From Syngnathus acus (taxonomy: Eukaryota > Chordata > Actinopteri > Syngnathiformes > Syngnathidae), in contig NC_051096.1 in the NCBI RefSeq assembly GCF_901709675.1, positions 372,001 to 436,000 of the forward strand: a stretch of 64,000 nucleotides of DNA. The letters are read 5' to 3'. A model generated the notes under the pieces. It did no database searches and was not told the origin of the DNA. It saw only the letters and a program-made list of their open reading frames with translations. This document shows positions 19,884-31,059 of the stretch, piece after piece (position 1 is the first letter of the stretch; every line of letters begins with the position of its first letter). The position numbers and the translations under genes are program-made.

Positions 19884-19965
19884 CGACAAGGATGGGATTT
19901 GAACCCATGCGTGCAGAGCACAACGGATTAACAATCCATCGCTTTTACCTCTCGGCCACCTCGTC
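19884..19965 (-). tRNA. tRNA-Ser body with Asn anticodon (GTT)
   Basis: The body follows tRNA-Ser(GCT): acceptor GACGAGG/CCTTGTC, GGCCGAGAGG D-arm, long variable arm GTGCTCTGCAC and T-arm ATGGGTTCAAATCCCAT, 82 nt. The anticodon loop is TTGTTAA, so the anticodon is GTT (Asn) in place of GCT. All stems still pair, with one wobble in the acceptor. It is either a young pseudogene or an anticodon-shifted tRNA. Confidence 0.65.
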
Positions 19966-20029
19966 TTGTTCATATGGCGTTGACACGACACGTTATGTAC
20001 GTTGTGCCAAGATACTTTGTGTGAAAATC

Positions 20030-20110
20030 CGACGAGGATGTGATATGAAATGATGAGTGGAGAGCACAATGGAGTAGCAACCCATCGCCTAAATATCTCA
20101 GCCATCGCAT
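20030..20110 (-). pseudogene. tRNA-Ser(GCT) pseudogene
   Basis: Anticodon region TTGCTACTCC and variable arm match a tRNA-Ser(GCT), but the T-arm (CATTTCATATCACAT) and acceptor are degraded. It lies 65 bp from the GTT-bearing copy, with related flanks. Confidence 0.55.
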
Positions 20111-20209
20111 CTCATGCATGAGTTGTATGGGCGACATGATATGGCATGTACGGGGTAGTATAAGCTACAAGGTAAAATGATACGATACTTTAGATGTGAA
20201 ACGAAGAAG

Positions 20210-20530
20210 AGCTAAGCCACAAAAGAAGTGACACTGTCAACAAAGAAAAACATTTTTTCAATGTTGTCTCACCCCAAATCTTTGGGATCATCGGATCTGC
20301 GCAGTTGGATAGTTCCACCAACATTTTAACATCAACATTCTTTCATGGTCTGCCTGGGTATCTTGGCTGAAGATCCTAAAGAAAAGACCCTAAATTTCTT
20401 GTATGCTATTGCATGATCGTATAGCGTTGTGGCCGTAGCATCCCCGGAACGAATCTGGGTCATGGCGTAATTAAATTGCCTTGCTGAATTTGTCCATTGT
20501 TCACTGTTACCAAACAGCCTTCTGTTAAAC
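20210..20530 (+). pseudogene. tRNA-His pseudogene (D-arm deleted) with duplicated flank
   Basis: At 20411-20466 the text gatcgtatagcgttgtggcc runs directly from acceptor/D-stem start to the GTG anticodon arm, then to a T-arm with ccggaacgaatctgg. About 13 nt of the D-arm are missing. The 5' flank (20215-20410) recurs inverted at 36131-36335, and the 3' flank recurs at 24270-24330, so it is a duplicated tRNA-gene neighbourhood. Confidence 0.65.
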
Positions 20531-20669
20531 ACAAGCTTCCAGACATTACGTCCACCTGAAAGGACACGTCCAAATCGGCTATGATACGTATTAATCAGAA
20601 TTCATTAATCACTGAAATGCAGTCCTCAGGTCCATGTCATATTCGCTACCAATCGGAATGTAACGAAGC

Positions 20670-20744
20670 TGTTTCTACCCAGTCACGAACTGGGGACTTT
20701 TCGCGTGTTAGGCAAACGTGATAATCACTACACTACATGGAAAC
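20670..20744 (-). tRNA. tRNA-Val(AAC)
   Basis: GTTTCCA acceptor, GTAGTGTAGTGATTATCAC D-arm, anticodon loop CCTAACA (AAC) and T-arm CCCAGTTCGTGACTGGG are in order. One or two extra bases lie between acceptor and D-arm, and the 3' acceptor reads TAGAAAC. Possibly functional, possibly a recent pseudogene. Confidence 0.6.
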
Positions 20745-20959
20745 ATCTGCTACAGTGGTGCACCTTACTTACTGGACCAAAGGTGAGTGCTACTGGGCAC
20801 CAAGCGCACCCGAACCATCACTATTTTAGATCTTTACGGTTACTCCCTCATTCATTCACATGTTCGGTGAAACCTCCCCAAATCCCCACTCAAACATGCA
20901 AAGCATACGATTCGACATGAAATCAAATTCATTTGTATCATATAAGGACTTTTGACTTA

Positions 20960-21245
20960 TGATCTGGTGCTCCCTGTGTGGAGTTTGTAGGTTCTCCCCG
21001 TGCCTGAGTAGGTTTTCCCCGGGTTTTCCTCCCACATCACAAAAACATGCTTGGTCAGCTGATTTAGTAATCCAAACTGCCCATAGGTGTGAGTGCAAGT
21101 GCGAATGATTGTTTGTCTCTGTGTGCCCTGCGATTGGCTGGCAACCAGTTACAACGTGTCCCCCGCCTACTGTCCGATGACTGCTGGGATAGGCTCCAGC
21201 ACGCCTGCGACCCCCCGCGGTACAGATAATGGATGGAATGGATGG
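20960..21245 (+). mobile_element. SINE of the ctccctgtgtggagtttg family, 5'-truncated
   Basis: Shares ctccctgtgtggagttt, cccacatc.caaaaacatgc and ctgggataggctccagcac with the fuller copy at 49657-50030, and ends aatggatggaatggatgg. The tRNA-like head is missing. Confidence 0.8.
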
Positions 21246-21579
21246 AATTGAATGGCGATCAGTTTAGGGCCTGAAGAGGGAGGAACAGCAATGTGCAGAT
21301 ACTCTTATTAGTTTATACAAACATATATACTTCATCATATCGATCAATGTGTAAATAATTTACCCAAACATAGTCGCTCAATCAGAGCACAGACACGGCA
21401 CACAGAGCTTTGTGACTTTCACTTACACATAGGCAGTGAGCACAGACACGGCACACAGAGCTCAGTTAAGTTCCATGACACATAGTCACAAAACATTCAG
21501 TAAATAACAGGACATTCAGGTGATAACAGAACAGACCTTATCCTTCACTCCCATTCCCTTCCTAGTTCCTGCTTTTGGT

Positions 21580-21690
21580 CAGTATATAGCCTTCTGATTT
21601 GAAGTTTGACGTTGTTGTTTCATCTGCTGAAGTGCCTTGTGCACTGACTGCCATTAAACAACCTAATATCTGTTACAAAAACTGTTACTC
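21580..21690 (+). repeat. LTR fragment, family X
   Basis: Contains agtatatagccttctgattt and ccattaaacaaccta, matching 18970-19070. A remnant of the same LTR family. Confidence 0.5.
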
Positions 21691-21717
21691 CAATCAAATC
21701 AAAAGGATCATAAGACT

Positions 21718-21778
21718 TGTTTCCAACCAGGGACCTTCAGCGTGTGAGGGAATGTGATAACCACTACACCATGGAAAC
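21718..21778 (-). pseudogene. tRNA-Val(CAC) pseudogene
   Basis: GTTTCCATGGTGTAGTGG and an anticodon arm with CAC (CCTCACA) are clear; the T-arm lacks about a dozen bases. Confidence 0.6.
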
Positions 21779-22071
21779 CGCGCTGACACACATAGCCTTT
21801 TGAAGAGCTTGGCAAAAGTTAAAGAAAAGTGCGAAATCTGGTTTTCACCCAGTCTCAAATCAGGTGCCCTTTAGCGAAACGACTCAGCCTGGGCTCGGCA
21901 AATCGGGCTTCAATTCCCCGACGCGAAGTTTATTTCTTTGTATGGAAAAATTACTTTTGCTGGCACAGTTTTGAAAAGCAAATCAAAAAGTTCATAAGTG
22001 CCTATTTTCTTCCTCACTCACTTTTGTTGAACTTTTGCCAGGCTTCTCAAAATGCTTTGGACGTCACAGCA

Positions 22072-22144
22072 GTTTCCATAGCGTAGTGGTCATCATGTTC
22101 TTCTAAGATGCGAAACACCCCCTGTTTGAGACTGGGTGGAAACA
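22072..22144 (+). pseudogene. tRNA-Val-like with AAG anticodon
   Basis: Acceptor GTTTCCA/TGGAAAC pairs, the D-arm gcgtagtggtcatcatg is intact and the T-arm is ctgtttgagactggg. The anticodon stem is weak and the loop reads AAG in place of AAC. Probably decayed. Confidence 0.5.
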
Positions 22145-22334
22145 ACATTTTCTAAATCTATTTGTCAGTGTTGTCTGCTTTGCAAAGTGTGCCAGTGACA
22201 CCTCGGCAAACTGGAGCCATATAGTATTTGATAAAGTAATCACATGTTCTCCGAGTTACAATGTCAACTGGTGGAACTTACTTTAGATCTTGGATGGTTT
22301 TAAAGCTAATGCTCTTCTGGATTACCGAGTAATC

Positions 22335-22869
22335 GGTTGAGACCGGCGTAACTCTACGATGGCTTCCTGCTTATCCGGCCGGTGCTGACGGGTCCCTCGC
22401 CTTGGCCTCGCAGCCTCGTGCTCGTCGGAACCAACGACCTTCGCCGTGCTAGCCCCGTGGTGTCCATCTGCACGTGCCCCGACTGGGTGCCCAGGACGCT
22501 GCTCACACGTTTGCCTGTTTTGTGATGTTTTCACCGATTCACGACCACGGTCCATTGGGCGCCGTTGAACTGGACTGTCCTTACACCTGTTTATGGACCC
22601 CGTGGAGGCTATTTTGTGTGTTTTGGGGTGTTCTCTGATATTGAGGGGTGCTGGTTGGCCGCTGTAACTTTTTTTGCTTTGTCTTTTTGCTTTGCTTTGC
22701 TTTGCTTTGATGGCTTTTATCTTTCGCACTTACTGGCTTTCTTTGTGGCGCTGTTGTGTGGCAGCCTTATGAGAGCCTATTGCGTTGCGCTCATGCCATC
22801 TGTGTGTCTTTTGTATACCCGCTCTGTGGTATGGATTCTGATGGGGCCTGAATTTCCCCACCCCCGGGG

Positions 22870-22907
<38 letters not shown>

Positions 22908-22912
22908 TAATC
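22335..22912 (+). repeat. LINE-like segment ending in (ATCA)n
   Basis: Ends with cccacccccggggatc followed by (aatc)n at 22872-22912; the same end occurs at 18236-18300. A GC-rich leader precedes it. Read as a 3' terminus of a non-LTR element with a microsatellite tail. Confidence 0.5.
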
Positions 22913-22913
22913 A

Positions 22914-22982
22914 ATGTTGGCATGGTGTGATTGTGAGCACTCTGAATCTAGCAATCCAAGTTCAAGTCTTGGTGGAACTTCC
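22914..22982 (+). pseudogene. tRNA-Gln pseudogene
   Basis: catggtgtgattgtgagcac and the T-arm ccaagttcaagtcttgg of tRNA-Gln are present, but the anticodon arm is shortened. Confidence 0.6.
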
Positions 22983-23157
22983 AATTTGTAGTCATTTACA
23001 TGGAACACAAGTTTGGAAATTCCAATTCAGTACTTTGTGGACAGCCCTATGAGTGTTTAAGCCCTGCCTCCACTACTTTTGTCAATTTCGTAAAATGAGC
23101 GCCTTAGTTAGTGCATTGTGCTCAGAAAAATTATGCTCCTTCTTCTGTCACTGCCAG

Positions 23158-23229
23158 GGTTCTATGGTGTAATGGTGAGCACTCTGGACTCTGAATCCAG
23201 TGATCCGAGTTCAAGTCTCGGTGGGACCT
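23158..23229 (+). tRNA. tRNA-Gln(CTG)
   Basis: A complete 72-nt cloverleaf: acceptor GGTTCTA/TGGGACC (three wobbles), D-arm TGGTGTAATGGTGAGCA, anticodon stem-loop CTGGACTCTGAATCCAG with CTG, and T-arm CCGAGTTCAAGTCTCGG. It is the best-preserved tRNA outside the serine array. CAG codons would be decoded. Confidence 0.8.
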
Positions 23230-23320
23230 CAAGTAATTTGTCATTTAGCTGGGAAAAATTTGCGAAATGGCAACAGCTTGTGTGCTGCCCCATGAAATTG
23301 TATGCTTCCCTACACCTGAG

Positions 23321-23380
23321 GGTTCCATGATCGCTCTAGACTCTGAATCCAGTGGTCCCAGTTTTAGTCTCGGTTGGACC
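23321..23380 (+). pseudogene. tRNA-Gln(CTG) pseudogene, D-arm deleted
   Basis: A copy of the neighbour at 23158 that keeps the anticodon arm (gactctgaatcca) but has lost the D-loop and mutated the T-loop (gttttagtct). A TA-flanked element follows in its 3' flank. Confidence 0.65.
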
Positions 23381-23397
23381 TCAAATCTTTGGTCATA

Positions 23398-24175
23398 TAC
23401 AGTCGTATGCAAAAGTTTGGGCACCCCTAATCAATTTCAAGATTTTCTTTATAAATCCTTGGCTGTTCGGATCAGCAATTTCAGTTAAATATATCATATA
23501 GCAGACAGACACAGTGATATTTGAGAAGTGAAATGAAGTTTATTGGAGTTAACGATTTGTCAAGAAGAATGGTCCAATATTCCTTCAACCAGAATCCACA
23601 CTCTCATTGGAAGCTATAGGAAGTGTTTATAGCAGTGGTTCTTAACCTTGTTGGACGTACCGAATCCCACCAGTTTCTTATGCGTAATCACCGAACCCCT
23701 CGTTAGTGACAAAAAAATATATTTCTTTTTCAAATTCAAGACATAGATGTTTTTTACTGGCACACAAAATGAGCCGTGCATGAACATCACCTTGTTCAAA
23801 GAATAAAACCAACACAATGCATGAATTCACGTCAAATGACATACCAGCAAATCAGTGTGACTTCTGCTGTTGCCTTTGCGAGACCAGTTCAGATATGCGT
23901 TATCACGAATTTATAAATCAGGTGTGTTCGGACCTCCCCAGTGGAGGCTCTGCTGAACTCCTGAGACCGACTCACCGAACCCCTAGTTTGACCGATTCCA
24001 GGTTAAGGACCCCTGGTTTAGAGGCTGTTATTTCTGCAAAAGGAGGATCTACTAAATATTGATGTCATTTTTCTCTTGGGGTGCCCAAATGTATGCACCT
24101 GCCTACTTTTGTTGAAATAATGATTGCACACTGTCTGCAAATCCTATAAATTTCATTTCACTTCTCAAATATCAC
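23398..24175. mobile_element. non-autonomous transposon with nested hAT
   Basis: Starts tacagtcgtatgcaaaagtt and continues with a gggcacccc box that recurs as tggggtgcccaaatgtatgc near 24080. Segments at 23515-23540 and 24155-24175 (agaagtgaaatgaa and its complement) are inverted. This is a known layout of short Tc1/mariner-type elements in fish. Confidence 0.65.
23633..24015. mobile_element. hAT-type MITE
   Basis: Ends cagtggttcttaacc and ggttaaggacccctg, flanked by gtttatag (23625-23632) and gtttagag (24016-24023), matching 7 of 8. No coding part. Confidence 0.8.
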
Positions 24176-24242
24176 AGTTTACCACCGCCGCCATCCACCG
24201 TGTATGGATTCGGGCCATCTGATTGGTTCCTTTCGGTTCGTT

Positions 24243-24330
24243 TTTTGGTTCGATTCGAATCCGGGTTATGGCATAATCAAATTACCTTGTTGAATTTGTC
24301 TGCTGGTCACTGTCGCTAAACAGCCTTCCT
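24243..24330 (+). pseudogene. tRNA-His 3' end plus duplicated flank
   Basis: ttcgattcgaatccgggtta resembles a histidine T-arm. The next 60 bp match the 3' flank of the tRNA-His pseudogene at 20470-20530 (ttgaatttgtc, aacagcctt). Confidence 0.5.
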
Positions 24331-24547
24331 TTGGACAATGACAGTTTTCCACACAAGTTTACAGTCAATACAGTGTTGTAGGGCGAGTGGTGCAATGGAC
24401 AACACATGATGGCAGATTCAAGTGATGTTTTATGTATGATGAGAATCAAAACAACAGACGAAAGAGACTTAAGGTCAATTAACTCAAGCCGTTTCATTGC
24501 AATATATAGCCCATATGACATGCACCTGAGATTAAATGGGTCTAGTT

Positions 24548-25589
24548 CAGGGGTCGGCAACCCGCGGTTCCAGAGCCTCATGCGGCTCTTTAGCACAATC
24601 CCAGCTGCTCCCTGGAGCTCTTGCAAAAATGCGTGAAAATGGAAAAAGATGTTGTTGTGTGTTTTTTTTTTTTTTTAAATATGGTTTTTAGATGGTAATC
24701 ATGACACAAACATTCTTATTCTGTAGAAAATGTATGTAGTTGTGAATATATTAAAAATACTGAATTTCAGAATGGCCCAAAATTGCGTCATAGCAAGCGA
24801 CACAGCACAGGCGAGTTGTAAACAAACAGGTGTTTGAGTGACGGGCTACGAATTCTAAAGGCAAAAAGAAAAAGATTGCTGATGAGAACAGAGGGTTTAA
24901 GAAAGAATGGACTCAACTATTTGCTTTCATTGCCAATGCTGAAGGATTGCCTGAATGTTTCATTTGCAATGAGAAGTTGTCAAATATAACAAAAAGAGCA
25001 ATTTGGAGTGGCATTTTCAGCTAAAGCATACTAAATTTGCTGCCGATCACCCAGTTGGAACTGAGAGGAAAGGTGCAATTTGAGGAACGAAAAAACAGTT
25101 TCAAGAAGTGGATTGCATCTCAAAACTCTACTACTGCTGCAAGTTTTGTTGCAGCCCGGGAGATAATAAAGCGTAGAAAAACATTCACCGATGGCGAGTA
25201 CATGAAGGATTCATTCGTTAAAATATCAGAGTGCCTATTTTCGGCCTTCAAAAACAAATGAACCTTGTCATCCATATTGTGAAGAAAATAATCGCAAAAG
25301 CATTAAACCACCACCAGTTCCGTGAATTGCTAGATGAAGTCGAGAGCGAATATGCCGATCTCCTGCTGCACAACAAAGTCTGCTGGCTATCCAGGGGCAA
25401 CGTCCTGCGTCGCTTTGTTGCTTTGTATTTGTAGCCTACTTAATTATTTTAATAGTAGGCATACAGGTCATGTATTGACAGTCTATATTGCCTTATAAAA
25501 AGTTTTTAGATTTTTGCCGCTCTAGACAGGTATGTTTTTTTTGGGGGGGGTCACATGGCTTTTTGAACATTTTGGGTTGCCGACCCCTG
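24548..25589 (+). mobile_element. hAT transposon with transposase remnants, inserted in a tRNA-Val gene
   Basis: Ends caggggtcggcaacc and gggttgccgacccctg. Flanking octamers are gtctagtt and gcctaaca. Inside, plus-strand frames read GFKKEWTQLFAFI...CFICNEKLSN (BED finger start), REIIKRRKTFTDGEYMKDS and ALNHHQFRELLDEVESEYADLLLHNKVCWLSRGNVLRRF, all parts of a hAT transposase, with deletions between them. The right flank is the 3' half of a tRNA-Val. Confidence 0.8.
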
Positions 25590-25632
25590 GCCTAACACGT
25601 GAAAGGTCCCCAGTTTGAGACTGGGTGGAAAC
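25590..25632 (+). pseudogene. tRNA-Val(AAC) 3' half
   Basis: Begins exactly in the anticodon loop (gcctaacacg) and continues through the T-arm ccccagtttgagactggg to the acceptor tggaaac. The 5' half is cut off by the hAT element. Confidence 0.7.
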
Positions 25633-25904
25633 AGCTTCTTCGACTATTTCTTGTCATTGTTGGTTCCTTTGCAAAGTCCATGACACATTAAAACGATTTT
25701 GCGCTGCAATTAGGTATGTTGTGGTACCTGATTTGAGATTGGGTGAAAACTGGCTTCTTTCACTCACTTTAGATGGAACCATGCTGACTCTGATACAACT
25801 AATCACTCACTTCTCTAGCTGCGTCGCTGTCCCATCTGACAGCCAAGCCTGCTTTCCACACAATATCATCATAGTCACACTTCAACAATTATGTAGCGAC
25901 CTGG

Positions 25905-26180
25905 TTAACCCAGTTACCCTTCGCCCTAGACAACAATATAAGTCTCTAAGGTCGCACTATTGAGGTCGCCAGGCATCCGTCCTGCTATATCAGCGATGCC
26001 GTCACCTTTTTTTTTTTTTTTTTTTTTTCACGAGTCCCCGACTCGTATTGGTGGCCTGGCCGATCCAATCGACCCTGACCTTAGGCAACAGTACAAAGTC
26101 CCTAAGCGTCTACTATTGAGGCCACTCGGTGCCCATATGATAGCCATTGGCATCCCACAAGTTCCACGGTGTGAGTTTCC
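25905..26180. repeat. two related segments of unknown origin
   Basis: Segments 25915-25995 and 26060-26150 share the order caacaatataagtct / caacagtacaaagtc, actattgaggtcgcc / actattgaggccactc and ggcatcc. A poly-T run (26007-26029) lies between them. No family recognised. Confidence 0.35.
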
Positions 26181-26229
26181 TTCGCTGATCAGACGAAGTC
26201 CTCACCACCTTTCTCCTTTTATTTTCCAC

Positions 26230-26569
26230 AAAACGTCACTTTTTCACCAGTTCCCATACAAGCATAAATGTAGTATATACATACAACCACAATTCCTGAA
26301 CACAGAGCTAAAATTATTAATATTTAATTTTAATTTTACTCCGCTTTCACTCCACAACATTGCTGAACTGGGAGATTTTTATAAAAAAAGTTCCCCCTTA
26401 CCTTTTGTGTTGATCGGACTTGCAATATTGTTGAGCAAGAGCGGAGATGGAAGAATCCTTCCTGGAGCATGCACTTTCCCTTCTGAAGAAATCACGTCGG
26501 ATGGTCACCATTTGTTGGATTTGGTCCACAATTTAGGGAGCGCTATCTGCGCCTCACGGCAAAAGCCAT
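26230..26569 (-). other. retroelement leader next to the inverted LTR
   Basis: On the minus strand, directly after the LTR end (gattggca), sequence unique to this side follows, with a possible splice-donor context aaaggtaagggg near 26400. No gag frame is recognisable. This suggests a 5' LTR plus leader with the rest deleted. Confidence 0.4.
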
Positions 26570-27392
26570 TGCCAATCACCTGTTATCCAATTTACTCACT
26601 GCGTGCTCGTTTAATTTCTTCAGATTTAGGAAAATGCAAAGACACTGAAGCAGAAATTAGACTTACACAGGTTGGTTGAGTTCAATCATAATTCTTGTTA
26701 AGAAAGCTCTGTTTTCAGGAAAGTACAATACAGCGCTGGGCCCTTCAAGAGCAGAAAGTCTCCATTCAGAAAAGGCAACGTTCAAGGTTCTTTGGTCAGC
26801 TTATATTCAGTTGGTGTGGGGCGAGTTTGATGGGTGATGAGTCGTTGGGGTGGGGCGAGTTCGCAGTAGAGTTTGATTCCATGGGAGTGGGTGCTGGTTC
26901 TGGACGATTCGGTGTGTGTGTGGGGGCTGTTGTCTTCCATCCCGTCTTTCGGCCTTGGTGATCATCTTTGGCCGAGTCCTTGGCTGTCTCCTTCTGGCAC
27001 CAGCTGGTTTTTATCTCCGAGTGACCTTCCTGTAAACATTCTCCTCCATCCTTGCACATATACTGTCGTACCTCATTCTTTCACTTTTGTCATTTTGTAC
27101 GAATTTATGTGAGCTTTTGGCTGTAACATCATTAATCTATTACTGTTCCCTGACTATGCAAAGTTAGTTCTTTTGATACTCCATGTCTTTGCTCACATCA
27201 TTATATTCTTAGTTTAATCATGCTTCCCACCATATCTTTTCTTTGTTAGGCAAAATATTGCCCTCTGTGCAGAGCGTTCAATCGAAAAGCTGGCGTCTCG
27301 CATTAGGCGACATATGACGTTTAATCAAAACACAAGATATAATCAAGTACTGTACGGTCAAGACGACTCTGGCCGTGTCCATGATTTAGAGC
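26570..27392 (-). repeat. LTR-like arm, left copy
   Basis: About 820 bp nearly identical to the reverse complement of 35299-36132, except for a few short indels (for example ten bases near 26815). On the minus strand it has a TATA-like tgaatataagctgacc and ends in CA. Its start is cut by a hAT element at 27393. Interpreted as an endogenous-retroelement LTR. Confidence 0.65.
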
Positions 27393-28198
27393 AGTGTTTC
27401 CCAACCAGTGTGCCGCGGCACACTGGTGTGCCGTGAGAGATGTTCAGCTGTGCCGTGGGAAATTGTCCAACATTAATTACGGAGTGCATTGTAAACAGGT
27501 TGGCCAAACCACTGGTCAGTTAGCACAAGGCCTGGTCAGCCACTTGCTAATTGTGCATGCGGGGCAAATCGGAGAATCTTGAGGTTTCATGTTGTGGCAT
27601 CGGCACATACTCAGTTTATGTGTGTGTTGCTGTGTGCTTTTACTAACAGTGACACTATGACGGCTGTGGTGCGTTTTCGGTCCGATGGAAATCAGAGCAG
27701 GTAGTTCAATGGGAGAACCTGGATTGTTCATTTTTCACCAACATAAAATACACAGTCAAGTCGAGACACCTCGACTGTGATAGCCACTCAGCCGCTGTCA
27801 GAACAGCAGAGCGTCTTTAAAAGTGACTTTGTTCTTAATGTCGCAATATTTATAGAGCTAGTCTAAAACAGTAAACAAAGTCATATTGATTCTTTTGGAT
27901 TTTGATCACAATCACTTTCAATAATTTATTCCTTATGCTGTCTAAAACCTTTTTTCAAAAACTGTCACTTTTATTTACAAAAGAAATACAATTTAAAGAA
28001 TATTTAGTATTTATTTTTCTTCAATTAGTCGACTCTCCATACATATATAGGAATAGAACTTTACGTCTTTTGTTGTAATATAACTGATTTTAATATAGAA
28101 GCTGGTGTAACACTTAACAGATTTTTGTTGGTGGTGTGCCTCGAGATTTTTTCCAATGAAAAGGTGTGCCGTGAATGAAAAAAGGTTGGGAAACACTG
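27393..28198. mobile_element. hAT element in the LTR arm
   Basis: Ends cagtgtttcccaacc and ggttgggaaacactg form a perfect inverted repeat of 15 bp. The flanking octamers atttagag and tgctagac match only in the middle four bases, so the two sides may not be the original pair. Confidence 0.75.
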
Positions 28199-31059
28199 TG
28201 CTAGACAATGGTTTATCAGATTTGCATTGTTAAATGTAAAAATTAGAAATTATAGAATGATCTGAGGGTTGTGGGCAGAAACTGGTCCAACGAGGAGAGT
28301 GCCCAACCCTCATAAAAAATGTGAGAGTAAGAGAGAACAGGCATTATTGAATTGGATCAAATTACATAAATTGTGATTGCAGATGTTAAATTTAGGAGGA
28401 ATTATTGATCGATTAGGACATTAGACTATACAAGGTGGTTACATGTAAGAATAAATCAAAGATTTGAATCACTTAGAGTAAAAAAACAACAACAACAACA
28501 AATAAAAACGACATTGCAAGGGGGCACTTTTTATTAAAAGAACACCAAGTAAAGTATTAAGCAGGGGCCATTCGTGATTGGGATTAAATTAAGGATAAAA
28601 TTAGGTCAATGATTAGAAATGGTGCTCTGCACAAAAAGGCTAAAATTTTAATGAGGAAACATTTGGAGCACTTGGGTTTATTTTGTTTATTGTTATGTTT
28701 TTCTTGTGTTCTTGGGTTAGGGTTCAGGTGTTCCTTGTTATTCTCTTATCGCCTGCATTGTAAATGTCTTCTTTATGCAGATAGGTTAACAGGCTAGGAA
28801 TTTAGTGGGGAGATAATTGATCAATTGAGGGGGGTTAATAATTGTCCAAATTCTAGTCACATGTTTTGAGGGACCATTATTTAGTACGTGATGACAGTGT
28901 CTAGATAAGTAGACTGTTTTATCAAAAAATGTGAGAGTGAAGGAGGAGGTTTGATTTGTAAGCTGGCATTTGGGTGCCACTTTTAAGAGTCTGTGCAGGA
29001 GCAGAGATTGTTTTTGTTTGTTTTTAAAGATATATTTAACAGTTTATTTCGGTGCAGTAAGGATATAGCAATTCAGAAAGACTTAAATTTAAAAGCAAAA
29101 TTACATTTTAATTCTGACATGCCAGCTAACATGAGGATGGCAAATAAATAAATGAATAAATACTAGCTCAAATGTGGCATGTGTTTTAAATTGGGCGATA
29201 AGACATTCACTTTTAAGCACTATGATTTAGCGCTGCTGACAACAATAACATATGAGATGGTAAATCAAGGAGGAGTGTCATATTTGGAACACAGGCGCTG
29301 TATGACCTATAGATTGAACAATAACATTCACCGCATATACAACCATGTTGGTAGATTGTTAAATTACATTACAGTTTAATACAAAGGATTTTGGAACTTT
29401 ATTTGATGATAAACACTGGAACGAGGATTTTAGCTGTGTTAATGGGTCGGGTGGATGGATTACTCAGAAAAAAAAAAAAAAAGAAAAAAAAAAGCATTTG
29501 ATAAGGGCGGCTTGATAGTAAGATGATGAGTGTGCGCAACTGGTAGGAGACAAAATGTTAAGAGGAAGATTTGGGGTGTAAGGAACAAATACTACACAGG
29601 AAGACTGATAACACGAAGATAGTTTTGTGAAATTTGTGTCCCAGTGTGTTCTGCCCTAGCGTGTGGCACAAGTCCTGAACTGAGTCCTCTTACTCCACTG
29701 GCTGTCTCAAAATCAACAGAGGACTGTCCCTGGTCATGAGACACCTTTGACCTTTGGGAGAACAACGGGAACTATTATCATGCTTGAAGGGGGCAAGCAC
29801 AGCTCTTCACAGGACAAGAACCATACAGTTGGTGGAACACACACAGTTGCAGATCAAAAAGAAAATGGACTGAAAGAACAAAGACAAGATGGACGCATTT
29901 GAGAATGGCGGACAATCCAGCCCTGAGTCATCATCATGAGAATCTAAGAGGAGAGGCTGCTAAAGACTTGCACGAGGCACATGAAGTCAAACTGGACACA
30001 TTGCTAAAGACTGCTGAAGCATTACAAAGTTGGTGGAGTAAGGGACAAAAGGGATGGAAGTGTGTTTGGGTGCTGGGGCGGACATATCTGAGGAGTTTTG
30101 ATAAAAGAGGGAATAATAAGGCTGCTTATTGACATTGAAACGGGGATAAAAAACAAAATACATAGATATGGACAGTGAAGATGCACTAATAATAACAAAT
30201 CATACAACAGCGTGATCAGAAACTTTGCAAAGTGTACATTGATCGATAAAAATTAAATCATTTGAATCATAAATTTCTATATGTAACATAGCATTTCGAA
30301 GACATGATGAATCTAATTGAAATAATGAAATTTTATAATTGGACCGGTGAAAATTTGGATTCGGGCAACAGAAGGCTGAATTGCTAAACTTAATTGACCT
30401 TTATCAAAACGACAGAATTTAATTACACATCAATTGCGACTGATTTATAGGATGCATATTTGAGCTGGAAGGGGTGAGGGGCCCATAAGAAAGTTGGAAT
30501 TCTGTATAGTCAGCAAAATAGTAATACAGGGCGCTACTTAATTAAAAAAGAATACAGTAGGGCTTTAAATAACAAATACATTGACATGACCCTTGCGACA
30601 ATTGATTTAAATGGCAATTTATGATAGGCACTTGAGGTTAGGATTAACAATCCATCCATCCATCCATTACTGGTGCGGCTTGTCCTTACGAGGGTCACGG
30701 AGGATTAACAATAATAATTAGAATTTGTCATTTTTGTAGAAATTGCGTGTGAAGGCGTAGAGGCTGAATACAAATTCGGGGAATGCTACAAGATTATGTT
30801 TAAATTTGGAACGTGTTGAAGTGGTCAGAAAATGGATGAAAATATAGAAAGAATTCTGTAAAATTGGGCGTGAATTTTAAAGTTGAGAATTTGAAATTTT
30901 CCAAAAGTGGGAAGTTTTGGAATAGTTGGCATAAGATGAACAGTTCAAAAATTTAAATGGGTTGAGTCAGTGAAAAAAAAATTAATTAGAAATTATAAGG
31001 GAAAAAGGAAATTTTTCAAAATTTTACCACAATGTTAAAAGTGAAAATGTGACATTAAA

